A DNA stretch of 40,597 bases, taken from a virus. Positions 24,344 to 31,598 of this stretch are shown one piece after another; the first letter of the stretch is position 1, and each line of letters begins with the position of its first letter. The notes below the pieces were generated by a model that saw nothing but the letters and a program-made list of their open reading frames with translations, was not told the origin of the DNA and did no database searches. A program made the translations under genes and the position numbers. The stretch lies in IMG/VR virus record IMGVR_UViG_3300028045_001047, positions 1 through 40,597 of that record. The stretch is one strand, 5' to 3'.

Positions 24344-24396
24344 GGATACACACTAGGAAATGATACTCGATAATCAGAGGTTGCTAGTAAAAATGT

Positions 24397-24481
24397 GGTC
24401 ATGTGGTGGAATTGGTATACACAACAGGCTTAAAACCTGTGGCCCTCGGGCTTGCCGGTTCGAGTCCGGCCATGACTACCA
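24397..24481 (+). tRNA. tRNA-Leu (UAA)
   Basis: An 85-base class II tRNA: acceptor GGTCATG/CATGACT (first pair G-U), D-arm GTG/CAC, anticodon stem ACAGG/CCTGT with loop CTTAAAA (anticodon TAA), long variable arm, T-stem GCCGG/CCGGC. CCA is encoded. Confidence 0.96.
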
Positions 24482-24488
24482 ATCAAGT

Positions 24489-24564
24489 CCAGTGTTCGTG
24501 CGCCGCCCAGGTTTTTTTCATTTCGTTTTACCTGAAACGCGGCGCTCATATTCGCGAACACTGG
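24489..24564 (+). ncRNA. Candidate structured RNA with three nested stems
   Basis: Between tRNA-Leu and the DUF932 gene three perfect stems nest: CCAGTGTTCG/CGAACACTGG (10 bp), GCGCCGC/GCGGCGC (7 bp) and CAGGT/ACCTG (5 bp), with a 17-base U-rich apical loop and a 1 by 9 asymmetric internal loop. GC content of the stems is far above the local average. No long T-run follows. It is transcribed with the tRNA. Could be a small RNA, a processing signal or a regulator of the DUF932 gene. Confidence 0.65.
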
Positions 24565-24598
24565 CATTTATTTTAATGAAATTAAGAGGTAATATATT

Positions 24599-25549
24599 AT
24601 GAGTCACGAAGTAGAAACAATGGCATATGCCGGTAATGTTCCTTGGCACGGTCTTGGTACCCGTGTTCCTAACGATCTTTCACCTGAGCAAATGCTTGAG
24701 AAAGCTGGTCTTAACTGGGAAGTAGAAAAGAAAGAATTGTATTTCTTTGGCGATGATGATGAAACTGTCTATCACGCTCCTGGTAAACAGGCTCTCATTC
24801 GCACTTCAGATAACACCGTGCTTGATATGGTTGGAGAAGAATGGAACCCACTACAAAACGTAGAGGCTTTTGAGTTCTTTGACGACTTTGTAAAGTCAGG
24901 TGATATGGAAATGCACACTGCTGGTTCTCTTATGGATGGCAGACGTGTTTGGGCACTTGCAAAGGTCAACGACGCCTTTGAAGTCTTCAAGGAAGATATA
25001 ATCGAACAGTATTTGCTGTTCTCAAATCCGCACACCTATGGTATGACCATTGATGTTCGGATGACTCCTATTCGTGTTGTGTGTAATAACACGTTGACTC
25101 TTTCGTTGCGTAATGAATCAAACCGTATGGTGAAAGTAAATCACCGTCGTGCATTTGACGCTGAGTTGGTGAAAGAAACTCTTGGTGTTGCGAAAGAAAA
25201 ACTTGACACCTACAAAGAAGCTGCTAAGTTTCTTGGTTCTAAGAAGTACAAGAACGAAACACTGATGGAATACTTTGATCGTGTGTTTCCTCTTGTTACT
25301 AATAAAAACCATAAGGAAAGGAAGTTCTCTCGTAATGCGAAGTTGAGTGCTGAAATCATTCATACTCAACCTGGCGCTGTACATGGAGCAGGTACATGGT
25401 GGCAGGCTTTCAATACCGTTACCTATATGATGGATCATATTGTTGGTCGTTCCGACGACACTCGTATTACTTCTTCTTGGTTCGGTGCTGGTAAGAAGAC
25501 GAAAGAAAACGCTTTGACTACCGCACTTGAAATGGCAGAGGTTGCATAG
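24599..25549 (+). CDS. DUF932 / phage-plasmid-like protein
   Basis: A 316-residue protein of the DUF932 family (TIGR03299 type): starts SHEVETMAYAGNVPWHGLGT, then ALIRTSDNTVLDMVGEEWNPLQN, and RMTPIRVVCNNTLTLSL in the middle. Widespread in phages and plasmids; biochemical role not established. Its codon use (CGT, GGT, CTT) indicates strong expression. AGAGGT lies upstream of the ATG, and a terminator follows. Confidence 0.9.
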   Translation: MSHEVETMAYAGNVPWHGLGTRVPNDLSPEQMLEKAGLNWEVEKKELYFFGDDDETVYHAPGKQALIRTSDNTVLDMVGEEWNPLQNVEAFEFFDDFVKSGDMEMHTAGSLMDGRRVWALAKVNDAFEVFKEDIIEQYLLFSNPHTYGMTIDVRMTPIRVVCNNTLTLSLRNESNRMVKVNHRRAFDAELVKETLGVAKEKLDTYKEAAKFLGSKKYKNETLMEYFDRVFPLVTNKNHKERKFSRNAKLSAEIIHTQPGAVHGAGTWWQAFNTVTYMMDHIVGRSDDTRITSSWFGAGKKTKENALTTALEMAEVA

Positions 25550-25570
25550 TTTCTCTCTTGTTGTCTCCTT

Positions 25571-25594
25571 GGAGGCCTTCGGGCCTCCCTTTTT
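25571..25594 (+). terminator. Intrinsic terminator after the DUF932 gene
   Basis: GGAGGCC pairs with GGCCTCC around TTCG, then C and five T. The T-run touches the first base of tRNA-Ile. Confidence 0.9.
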
Positions 25595-25670
25595 GGGACG
25601 GTAGCTCAGCGGTAAGAGCAGGGTTCTTATATAGCTTTGGTCGGAGGTTCGAATCCTCCCCGTCCTACCA
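25595..25670 (+). tRNA. tRNA-Ile (UAU)
   Basis: A 76-base cloverleaf: acceptor GGGACGG/CCGTCCT (first pair G-U), D-stem GCTC/GAGC, T-stem GGAGG/CCTCC, encoded CCA. The anticodon loop CTTATAT gives UAU, reading AUA. The anticodon stem GGGTT/AGCTT is weak, with three G-U pairs of five. It would supply a tRNA for AUA codons, frequent in this A+T-rich genome. Confidence 0.88.
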
Positions 25671-25687
25671 ATTTTTTGAGGTATTAT

Positions 25688-25978
25688 ATTATAGGTCGTC
25701 CAGCGACAAAGGAATGCACAAGTTGCCATCATAGATATCCTGTAACAAGAATGCACAAAACAAATCAAACTGTAAATTCGGGGCACAGTGTTGGTGCTTC
25801 TTTTAATCCGTCTAGATCAAAGTCTACTAGACTAGGTGCTAGAAATCATTACAGAAATAAAATTGCATGGATCTGCAATGATTGTTGGCCGTCATATAGA
25901 AACGATCAAATTACCTGGGCTCTAGTGAAACTGACCTTTGTGGGAAGTATAATATACTTTTTATTTTTTAACAACTAA
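25688..25978 (+). CDS. Zinc-finger-like membrane protein with non-standard start
   Basis: About 96 residues from the proposed start. CTSCHHRYPV and, 45 residues on, CNDCWPSYR form a probable zinc site; the last 20 residues are a membrane span (WALVKLTFVGSIIYFLFF). No ATG precedes the first cysteine pair: the frame runs back into tRNA-Ile, GAGG at 25678-25681 points to ATT (25688) or ATA (25691), and a TTG at 25676 lacks a ribosome site. The first ATG (25751) would lose CTSC. Function unknown. Confidence 0.6.
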   Translation: MIGRPATKECTSCHHRYPVTRMHKTNQTVNSGHSVGASFNPSRSKSTRLGARNHYRNKIAWICNDCWPSYRNDQITWALVKLTFVGSIIYFLFFNN

Positions 25979-25987
25979 TGGTGTTAT

Positions 25988-26338
25988 ATGAATCGTTATC
26001 AAAAAACTGGAAACTATCTTGTTTGGACAGAAGGTGAGTATTCTGATTACCGATGGGTTGCTTTTTATCGTGTTCTAAAAGACTTTGATTTTTTAGAGAT
26101 GGTCGAAGAATGGGCTTCTCATATTGGTATTGAGTTTGATGAAGAGTTTGAACAAGGCGGCCATGACTTTCTAACATTTGTTATCTACAGTAAAAAAATG
26201 TACGATATTCGAGATGGAAAATATAATGATTCCATAATGTTTTTTCCGTACCTTTTTCGCAAAGGTTATATTGAAGAAGTGGATGTACAGGAAGGTCGTA
26301 CCAGTGGTTACGGTGATTTTGAACTAACAGTAAAATAG
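25988..26338 (+). CDS. Protein of unknown function
   Basis: A 116-residue acidic, aromatic-rich protein (YLVWTEGEYSDYRWVAFYRV, EEWASHIGIEFDEEF). No signal peptide, membrane span or cysteines. It lies 9 bases after the zinc-finger-like gene and 19 bases before the helicase gene, so all three are probably co-transcribed. I do not recognise the family. Confidence 0.6.
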   Translation: MNRYQKTGNYLVWTEGEYSDYRWVAFYRVLKDFDFLEMVEEWASHIGIEFDEEFEQGGHDFLTFVIYSKKMYDIRDGKYNDSIMFFPYLFRKGYIEEVDVQEGRTSGYGDFELTVK

Positions 26339-26357
26339 TGAGTAGAGGAATTAAATA

Positions 26358-27809
26358 ATGAATAAAATGACAATGAATGGAGATATTCGTCTTCAATACA
26401 TTTATGAGCCTTTTAAAGAGAAAGTTAATGGTCCGTCGTTTTACACCAGTACAGGTGTAATGAAAGTTATTCTTGGTCATATGGGTCAAGGTAAAACATA
26501 CCAGTCGCAAAATCATCTGATTCCTTATCTCATTCGAGAAAAGGGTGTTAAGTTGGTTATTAACACAGTTCCTAGAACTGAAATTGTAGATAAGAAAGCT
26601 TGGAGCAGATGTGGTATTAACTCTGGTGCTCATATCATAAACTGTATTAACGATAAATTTAAACCTGAAGATATAAAGAATTATCTAAAAGATGGTGATC
26701 CTGTCATTGCCGTAATGACAACAGCAAAATTAATCAACGGATTTGGTAAAAAGGTTATTGATGCGTGTCGAGAATATGGCGTTCTTTCTGCGATATTCTG
26801 TGATGAATGTCACACACAATTTACCTCTGAGTCAGAAAACGCTAAAGACAATATGGGTTGGCCTTATGGCGAAAATTTCGAAGCCGTAATCTACAATACA
26901 GTTTCTAAGATTTCTCAATATACTCCTTACGTTTTTGGTTTAACTGCTACTGTTAACGCAGAACAACGAGGAGACATTCGAGTCTCTCGTGAAATGAAGT
27001 TTGAAATAATCAACGAATTGCCCCCAAGTGACTTATTAATCGATAATCAATGTTGGTTGAGAGATAATTATCTATATAACATATATGATCCTTATGGTAA
27101 TTTTAATCGTGACATTTATGAGAATAATGCTTTTTCAGAATTCGGCCGACAGATTCAATCTATGGTGAATGGCAATAATAAATTGAATACGAAGAGAACG
27201 ATGATGTCGACTGTTCCGAACGATAATTCTAAAAATCATACTGTTATGAGTGATGTTGTCAATTTTATTCGAAACTTGAATGTCAAACATAATCATTGGA
27301 ATGATGACGAGTTTGTTTTCGCAAGCATGACTTGTGATAGTAATAAGATTTATTCTTGCAACGGAAATTTTCTTAATTCTACTGATGAAGAAATTAAAGG
27401 AAGATTAGAGGATCCGGAAGATCCTCTTTGCATTTTGTTGGTGAAACAAAAAGGTAATATGGGTATAAGTATCGATAATTTGTGTTATTTACACTGTTTT
27501 CGAGTACAAAATAAATCGGATTCCAACAAAGACGCTATTATCGAATTCGCCGTACAGTTATTGGGTAGACTTGTGAGACCATTTTTTGGTATATCTCGTG
27601 AAGAATTGGAATCAGAGTATAATGGTGATGTAAAACAATACATTTCAACTCTTAATGATAAAGAAATTCAAGAGTTATTGTCTTTGAATTCCTTCCAATA
27701 TTCTGTTCCTAACACAAATATGTGGAAAAACGCTGATTACGAGTTTAATCGTAATCGATGTTCAACTGTTTCTCAAGCTGAAACTTGGATTACAAACAAC
27801 GTAAAATAG
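26358..27809 (+). CDS. Second SF2 DEAD-like helicase
   Basis: A 483-residue SF2-type ATPase unlike UvsW in detail. Walker A GHMGQGKT is at 40-47, the Walker B DECH at 149-152, motif III as GLTATV near 194, and a motif VI-like QLLGRLVRP in the C-terminal domain. All key motor residues are present, so it is probably active. Substrate unknown. GAGGA precedes the ATG. Confidence 0.8.
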   Translation: MNKMTMNGDIRLQYIYEPFKEKVNGPSFYTSTGVMKVILGHMGQGKTYQSQNHLIPYLIREKGVKLVINTVPRTEIVDKKAWSRCGINSGAHIINCINDKFKPEDIKNYLKDGDPVIAVMTTAKLINGFGKKVIDACREYGVLSAIFCDECHTQFTSESENAKDNMGWPYGENFEAVIYNTVSKISQYTPYVFGLTATVNAEQRGDIRVSREMKFEIINELPPSDLLIDNQCWLRDNYLYNIYDPYGNFNRDIYENNAFSEFGRQIQSMVNGNNKLNTKRTMMSTVPNDNSKNHTVMSDVVNFIRNLNVKHNHWNDDEFVFASMTCDSNKIYSCNGNFLNSTDEEIKGRLEDPEDPLCILLVKQKGNMGISIDNLCYLHCFRVQNKSDSNKDAIIEFAVQLLGRLVRPFFGISREELESEYNGDVKQYISTLNDKEIQELLSLNSFQYSVPNTNMWKNADYEFNRNRCSTVSQAETWITNNVK

Positions 27810-27817
27810 GAGGTATA

Positions 27818-28027
27818 ATGCCTAGTCGTAAAAACTTTGAGAGCAATGTAAAAGCTCGTCGTGTAACTGCTGCTGCTCGTCGGCAGACAGAGATTGGTGG
27901 CTTCAACAAAACTGAGGTTGAAGCTTATATTAACCGCATCACCGAAAACGGTGAGCGTAAGAACTCTAAGATGATTAGAGCTCAGGTCTTGGCAGAGGTT
28001 GAAGCCCTCAAGAAGGTGAAGGTGTAA
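27818..28027 (+). CDS. Small basic helical protein of unknown function
   Basis: A 69-residue protein rich in Arg, Lys, Ala and Glu (KARRVTAAARRQTEIGG, then KTEVEAYINRITENGERKN). A perfect AGGAGGT lies before the ATG; a longer upstream frame overlapping the helicase was rejected. Its basic nature suggests nucleic-acid binding, unproven. Confidence 0.65.
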   Translation: MPSRKNFESNVKARRVTAAARRQTEIGGFNKTEVEAYINRITENGERKNSKMIRAQVLAEVEALKKVKV

Positions 28028-28072
28028 GGTGATATAAAATGGCTCTAAGAAAAATTAAAAATGATATCACCT
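28027..28072 (+). promoter_or_regulatory. Hairpin that can hide a ribosome site, upstream of the lipoprotein gene
   Basis: AGGTGATAT (28027-28035) is exactly complementary to ATATCACCT (28064-28072). The 5' arm is the ribosome site of a 17-codon frame, so the stem would block it. This lies in the 80-base leader of the lipoprotein gene. Confidence 0.5.
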
Positions 28073-28092
28073 GTCGAAAAGGAAATAGATAG
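28039..28092 (+). CDS. Possible 17-residue leader peptide
   Basis: MALRKIKNDITCRKGNR, with AAGGTGA well placed before the ATG. A second frame of 16 codons (28061-28111, MISPVEKEIDRLEDKV) ends in an ATGA overlap with the lipoprotein start. One or both may couple translation to that gene. Confidence 0.35.
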   Translation: MALRKIKNDITCRKGNR

Positions 28093-28107
28093 GTTGGAGG
28101 ATAAAGT

Positions 28108-28566
28108 ATGAAGAAACTATTGATTCTTCCATTGGTTGCAACGCTTGTTGGTTGCCAATCAATGGGACAAAGAGAAACAGTCGGCACTCTTGGTGGTGCC
28201 GCACTTGGTGGTCTTGTTGGTGCACAAATCGGTGGTGGTTCAGGTCGAGCCATCGCTACTGCTGTTGGTATTATGGGTGGTGCTTTGATTGGTCGTGGTA
28301 TTGGTCAACAGCTTGACCGGACTGACCGAGTTCGTCATGCACAAACTTTTCATACTGCACTTGAACACAATCGCTCAGGTTCAATGCGCCGCTGGCGAAA
28401 CCCTAACAATCGAACGCAAGGTTATGTAGTACCTCAACGTACATACCAAACAAGTTCTGGTAGATATTGTCGCGAATACCAAACGAGTATTAGTGTTGCC
28501 GGTAAAACACAAAACGGATACGGTACAGCTTGTCGTCAACCCGATGGTTCTTGGAAATTGCAATGA
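28108..28566 (+). CDS. Outer-membrane lipoprotein with glycine-zipper domain
   Basis: A 152-residue lipoprotein: signal peptide with lipobox LVGC (acylated C16), then a glycine-zipper hairpin (about 25-62, GGAALGGLVGAQIGGGSGRA) as in SlyB and the Rickettsia 17-kDa antigen family, then a soluble domain with GRYCREYQTSISVAGKTQNG, typical of this family in proteobacteria. Residue 17 is Gln, not Asp, so export to the outer membrane is expected. In an infection it could alter the envelope or block superinfection; that is inferred. GGAGG lies upstream. Confidence 0.88.
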   Translation: MKKLLILPLVATLVGCQSMGQRETVGTLGGAALGGLVGAQIGGGSGRAIATAVGIMGGALIGRGIGQQLDRTDRVRHAQTFHTALEHNRSGSMRRWRNPNNRTQGYVVPQRTYQTSSGRYCREYQTSISVAGKTQNGYGTACRQPDGSWKLQ

Positions 28567-28733
28567 GTATAAAGGATGATATCGCACAAGCTTTTCATGA
28601 AACATTAGACGAAAATAATATTAAAGAAAATGATGTGACTAGAACTATTGCTGTACTTAGTCTATTTGTTTTAGGGATAATATCATTTAGTTGTATTGTA
28701 TACACATCATTATCATTGACGGGAGTTATTTAA
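28563..28733 (+). CDS. Small single-span membrane protein
   Basis: A 56-residue protein starting in an ATGA overlap with the lipoprotein stop. Charged N-terminal half, then one membrane span (IAVLSLFVLGIISFSCIVYTSL). Coupling to the lipoprotein suggests a joint envelope role. A holin-like role is possible, but there is no lysis gene nearby. Confidence 0.6.
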   Translation: MSIKDDIAQAFHETLDENNIKENDVTRTIAVLSLFVLGIISFSCIVYTSLSLTGVI

Positions 28734-28990
28734 TGCATTTATCCAAACAAGACATTGATTATATGGATAGAAAACAGGCCTTGCGAAAACGCCAAAGGTT
28801 TATTGAAGACATTATCATACAATGTCTTAAAAACAAAAAGTTTAAACAAGGTAGAGACATTGTGGATGTTGTGATGATGTTTTTTCCTGATGAACTTCCA
28901 CGTAATGTTTTGCGTAACATATATAAGATTATGCACATTGATACGGAATTTCTACCCGAAAATTATGAAGAGGATTTGGTACTGTTATGA
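28733..28990 (+). CDS. Small helical protein of unknown function
   Basis: An 85-residue protein starting in a TAATG overlap. Basic and helical in the first half (DYMDRKQALRKRQRFIEDII), with DIVDVVMMFFPDELPRNVLR in the second. No membrane span. Stop overlaps the next ATG. Family not recognised. Confidence 0.6.
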   Translation: MHLSKQDIDYMDRKQALRKRQRFIEDIIIQCLKNKKFKQGRDIVDVVMMFFPDELPRNVLRNIYKIMHIDTEFLPENYEEDLVLL

Positions 28991-29256
28991 ATCGTGAAGA
29001 AATGATAAACTTCTTAAAGGAAGATGTGTGTCGTGTCACCTTTAATAAAGTGAACGGTGATACTCGACTGATGTATTGCACACTCAATCATTCTTTTCTA
29101 CCAGAAAATGATAGAATGGTGAATCAAGTTGGGTTTGAATCAAAGAAACAAGTAAACGAAAAGATACTTGCAGTATGGGATATTGATGCGCAAGGATGGC
29201 GTTCTTTCCGTATAGATTCTGTCACACATTTTGACATGAATCCAAATGCGGAGTAA
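28987..29256 (+). CDS. SH3-barrel-type small phage protein (DUF2693-like)
   Basis: An 89-residue protein. The start MNREEMINFLKEDVCRVTF, then LMYCTLNHSFLPEN and AVWDIDAQGWRSFRIDSV follow a common small phage family with an SH3-like barrel (DUF2693 pattern). Function unknown. ATGA overlap with the upstream stop; KdsA starts 3 bases after its own stop. Confidence 0.65.
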   Translation: MNREEMINFLKEDVCRVTFNKVNGDTRLMYCTLNHSFLPENDRMVNQVGFESKKQVNEKILAVWDIDAQGWRSFRIDSVTHFDMNPNAE

Positions 29257-29259
29257 AGG

Positions 29260-30027
29260 ATGAGAATCATTGCCGGTCCTTGTCTTTATGAATCCTTCAC
29301 ACAATCTTTAAATATTGCGGACCACTGTTCTCGTGTTTGTAGTAAATACGGATTTGAGTATTACTTCAAAGCTTCATATGATAAAGCCAATCGTTCTTCT
29401 TATAAAAGTATAAGAAGTGAAATTGATTTTAAAGATTTTAGACTAAATTTTGCTGATATGCAATATCAAGGACATAAAACACTTACCGATGTACATGATG
29501 TATCACAAGTAAGTAAAATCTCTGATGTTGTGAATGTTATTCAGATACCAGCATTTCTTTGTCGTCAAACTGATTTGATTGAAGAAGCTGCGGAATGTTC
29601 TAAAATTCTTAATATAAAGAAAGGTCAGTTTTTAGCACCGTGGGATATCGGCAACATTATAGATAAAGTGCGCAATGTGAATCCGAATTGTGAAGTTTGG
29701 ATTACAGAACGTGGTACATCATTTGGATACAATCGTCTTGTGGTTGACTTTACTGGTATGCAATATATAATGGATAATTATGATGTTCCTTTGATATTTG
29801 ATGCAACTCATAGCGCACAACAACCAGGTGGTGAAGGTACAAAAAGTGGTGGCAATCGTGAATATGCGAAGTCACTTGCTTATGCTGCGGCTGGTATGGG
29901 TGTCCAGAACTTCTTCATGGAAGTACACCCTGATCCAGACAATGCGCCAAGTGATGGGCCAAACATGATACGATTAGAAGACTTTGAGGAAGTTACACAT
30001 AGAATAAGTAAACTGATTAGGAGTTAA
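29260..30027 (+). CDS. kdsA: KDO-8-phosphate synthase, metal-dependent type
   Basis: A 255-residue aldolase. AGPC (5-8), FKASYDKANRSS (36-47), TDVHD (76-80), QIPAFLCRQTDL (95-106), ERGTSFGYN (150-158) and FDATHSAQQPGG (180-191) are KdsA signatures. It joins phosphoenolpyruvate and arabinose 5-phosphate to KDO-8-phosphate for inner-core LPS. Cys8 in AGPC matches the metal ligand of the metal-dependent class; the E. coli enzyme has Asn there. It is somewhat shorter than the usual 280 residues. A DAHP synthase is unlikely given the KANRSS motif. Confidence 0.92.
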   Translation: MRIIAGPCLYESFTQSLNIADHCSRVCSKYGFEYYFKASYDKANRSSYKSIRSEIDFKDFRLNFADMQYQGHKTLTDVHDVSQVSKISDVVNVIQIPAFLCRQTDLIEEAAECSKILNIKKGQFLAPWDIGNIIDKVRNVNPNCEVWITERGTSFGYNRLVVDFTGMQYIMDNYDVPLIFDATHSAQQPGGEGTKSGGNREYAKSLAYAAAGMGVQNFFMEVHPDPDNAPSDGPNMIRLEDFEEVTHRISKLIRS

Positions 30028-30029
30028 GA

Positions 30030-30980
30030 ATGGAGTTTAAGATTACAGGTGCAGACACGATTACAACTGATGGTACTGCTGCGAACGCAAAGGGGGGTAC
30101 TGAACGAATGAGGGACGAGCTCATGTCTCGTCTTTCACCAGAACTAAAAGAAGAGTTTAACATTATCCATTCACGAGTGCGTGAAATAAGTAACGACAAG
30201 AAAAATGTATTAGTTCTCCACGACCTTTGGAACGACCCAGAGGCCATGCACCTACGCGAAGAAGGTTCTATTGATAGATTCAATAAACTTGTTTTCGTTT
30301 CTAACTACCAGTTTCAGACTTATCATATGGGCCATGGTGTTCCTTATAATAAGTCTATTGTTCTTCGTAATGCGATTGAAGTGTTTGAAGAACATGAGAA
30401 ACCAAAAGATCAAATTCGTTTAATCTATCATACTACACCACATCGCGGCCTTGAACTCCTTGTTCCTGTATTTGAACATCTTTACCAGTCTTATGGCGAT
30501 AGAATTGTTCTTGATGTATACAGTAGTTTTGATATCTACGGATGGCCGCAACGAAACGAACCATACGAACCACTCTTTGAACAATGTCGTCAACACCCTG
30601 GTATTAACTATCATGGTACTGTTTCTAACGAAGAGGTAAGAGAAGCACTCAAGAAGTCTCACATCTTCGCATATCCGTCTATTTGGATGGAGACTTCTTG
30701 TATTGCAGCGATTGAAGCTATGAGTGCTGGTTGTGCAGTGGTTTGTCCTAACTATGGTGCATTACCAGAAACAACAGGTGGTCTTGCGACTGTTTATCCA
30801 TGGTCAGAAGACACTAACTACCATGCAAATCAATTCGCAAATGTATTGAAGATCGTCATTGATAACTTCTGGCACGAAGGTCTGCAAGGTAAGTTGAAAT
30901 TCACCAAGACCTATGCAGATAATCTATATAATTGGGACACTCGTATCGAAGAGTGGAATGCTTTGTTGAGAAGTTTATAA
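30030..30980 (+). CDS. Glycosyltransferase, GT4-like (GT-B fold)
   Basis: A 316-residue protein. GGTERMRDEL near residue 23 resembles a GT-B donor loop; LIYHTTPHRGLELLVPVFEHL is the usual linker; the C-terminal domain has FAYPSIWMETSCIAAIEAMSAGCAVV with the E-x7-E motif. It would transfer a sugar from a nucleotide donor, probably in LPS or capsule synthesis, given KdsA next door. It ends facing the exostosin-like gene, with a 6-base overlap. Confidence 0.85.
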   Translation: MEFKITGADTITTDGTAANAKGGTERMRDELMSRLSPELKEEFNIIHSRVREISNDKKNVLVLHDLWNDPEAMHLREEGSIDRFNKLVFVSNYQFQTYHMGHGVPYNKSIVLRNAIEVFEEHEKPKDQIRLIYHTTPHRGLELLVPVFEHLYQSYGDRIVLDVYSSFDIYGWPQRNEPYEPLFEQCRQHPGINYHGTVSNEEVREALKKSHIFAYPSIWMETSCIAAIEAMSAGCAVVCPNYGALPETTGGLATVYPWSEDTNYHANQFANVLKIVIDNFWHEGLQGKLKFTKTYADNLYNWDTRIEEWNALLRSL

Positions 30981-31598
30981 AATATCTTTTAAATTTTCTG
31001 GAAGAGAAAATTTATTTCTGGCCTTAATAAAATTTTCTTCAAGTGTTGTATGATCTATTTTTTTTGGTAATTGATCATCGTCCCATTGATAGAAAAACTC
31101 CTCTATGAAATCTTCGCATAGAGGAGTTTTTCTAAAAATTATAGGCACTGATTTTACCATCATAGATTCTATAAATCGATATGTCCATAACGCATTTTTA
31201 TCTCCCGGCCAATTTAATTGATGTGGACACAATGTGTATTTAGAACGTGACATATCTAAAAAATATTCATAATTCATTTTATTCTTATTTTCTACTATTC
31301 TTCCTTCCTGGTTGAATTTAATGACACTATTTTGTTTTCCAATAAAATTTTCTATTATCTGTTTTCTAGAATTATTATTACCAGGATGACCATTGAAATA
31401 AAAAGATATTATTTTTTTGTTATTATGAAATTTTTTAGCCTCTATCCAAAATGAATCTGGATATATTATAGGTAACCGAATTTCATTTATTTTTGAATAA
31501 CCTAAATCATGATTAATTTCAATTCTATATTTCTTATAATTTAACCCGCGTTCTTTTAAGGCTTCATGTAAGAGAATTGTTTGTCTAAGATGATTCAT
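30975..31598 (-). CDS. Exostosin-like glycosyltransferase
   Basis: A 207-residue protein. KYTLCPHQLNWPGDKNALWT followed by RFIESMMVKSVPIIF is the core of exostosin/GT47-like proteins (acidic-Ala-x-RxxE..xxxxPVI pattern). The N-terminal donor half is short, so it may be partial or a minimal form. Lys/Asn/Ile-rich and A+T-rich like its neighbours. Its start overlaps the end of the aminotransferase-like gene. Confidence 0.65.
   Translation of the reverse strand: MNHLRQTILLHEALKERGLNYKKYRIEINHDLGYSKINEIRLPIIYPDSFWIEAKKFHNNKKIISFYFNGHPGNNNSRKQIIENFIGKQNSVIKFNQEGRIVENKNKMNYEYFLDMSRSKYTLCPHQLNWPGDKNALWTYRFIESMMVKSVPIIFRKTPLCEDFIEEFFYQWDDDQLPKKIDHTTLEENFIKARNKFSLPENLKDIL

Noticed and set aside
24360-24602. 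80-codon frame over tRNA-Leu and the structured RNA
   Set aside because: It translates the tRNA and both stem arms; no ribosome site. RNA features explain the sequence better.
25118-25786. Long leftward reading frame opposite the DUF932 gene and tRNA-Ile
   Set aside because: It runs antisense through a terminator and a tRNA, and its protein has low-complexity, unlikely composition; a shadow of the codon bias of the DUF932 gene.
29744-29771. TTGACT / TATAAT pair inside kdsA
   Set aside because: The spacer is 16, there is no extended -10, and the bases encode conserved protein; it does not match the promoter family.
30991-31013. AAATTTTCT/AGAAAATTT inverted repeat at the convergent ends of the GT4-like and exostosin-like genes
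   Set aside because: A+T-only stem with one GC pair per arm, and no good T-run; too weak to call a terminator.
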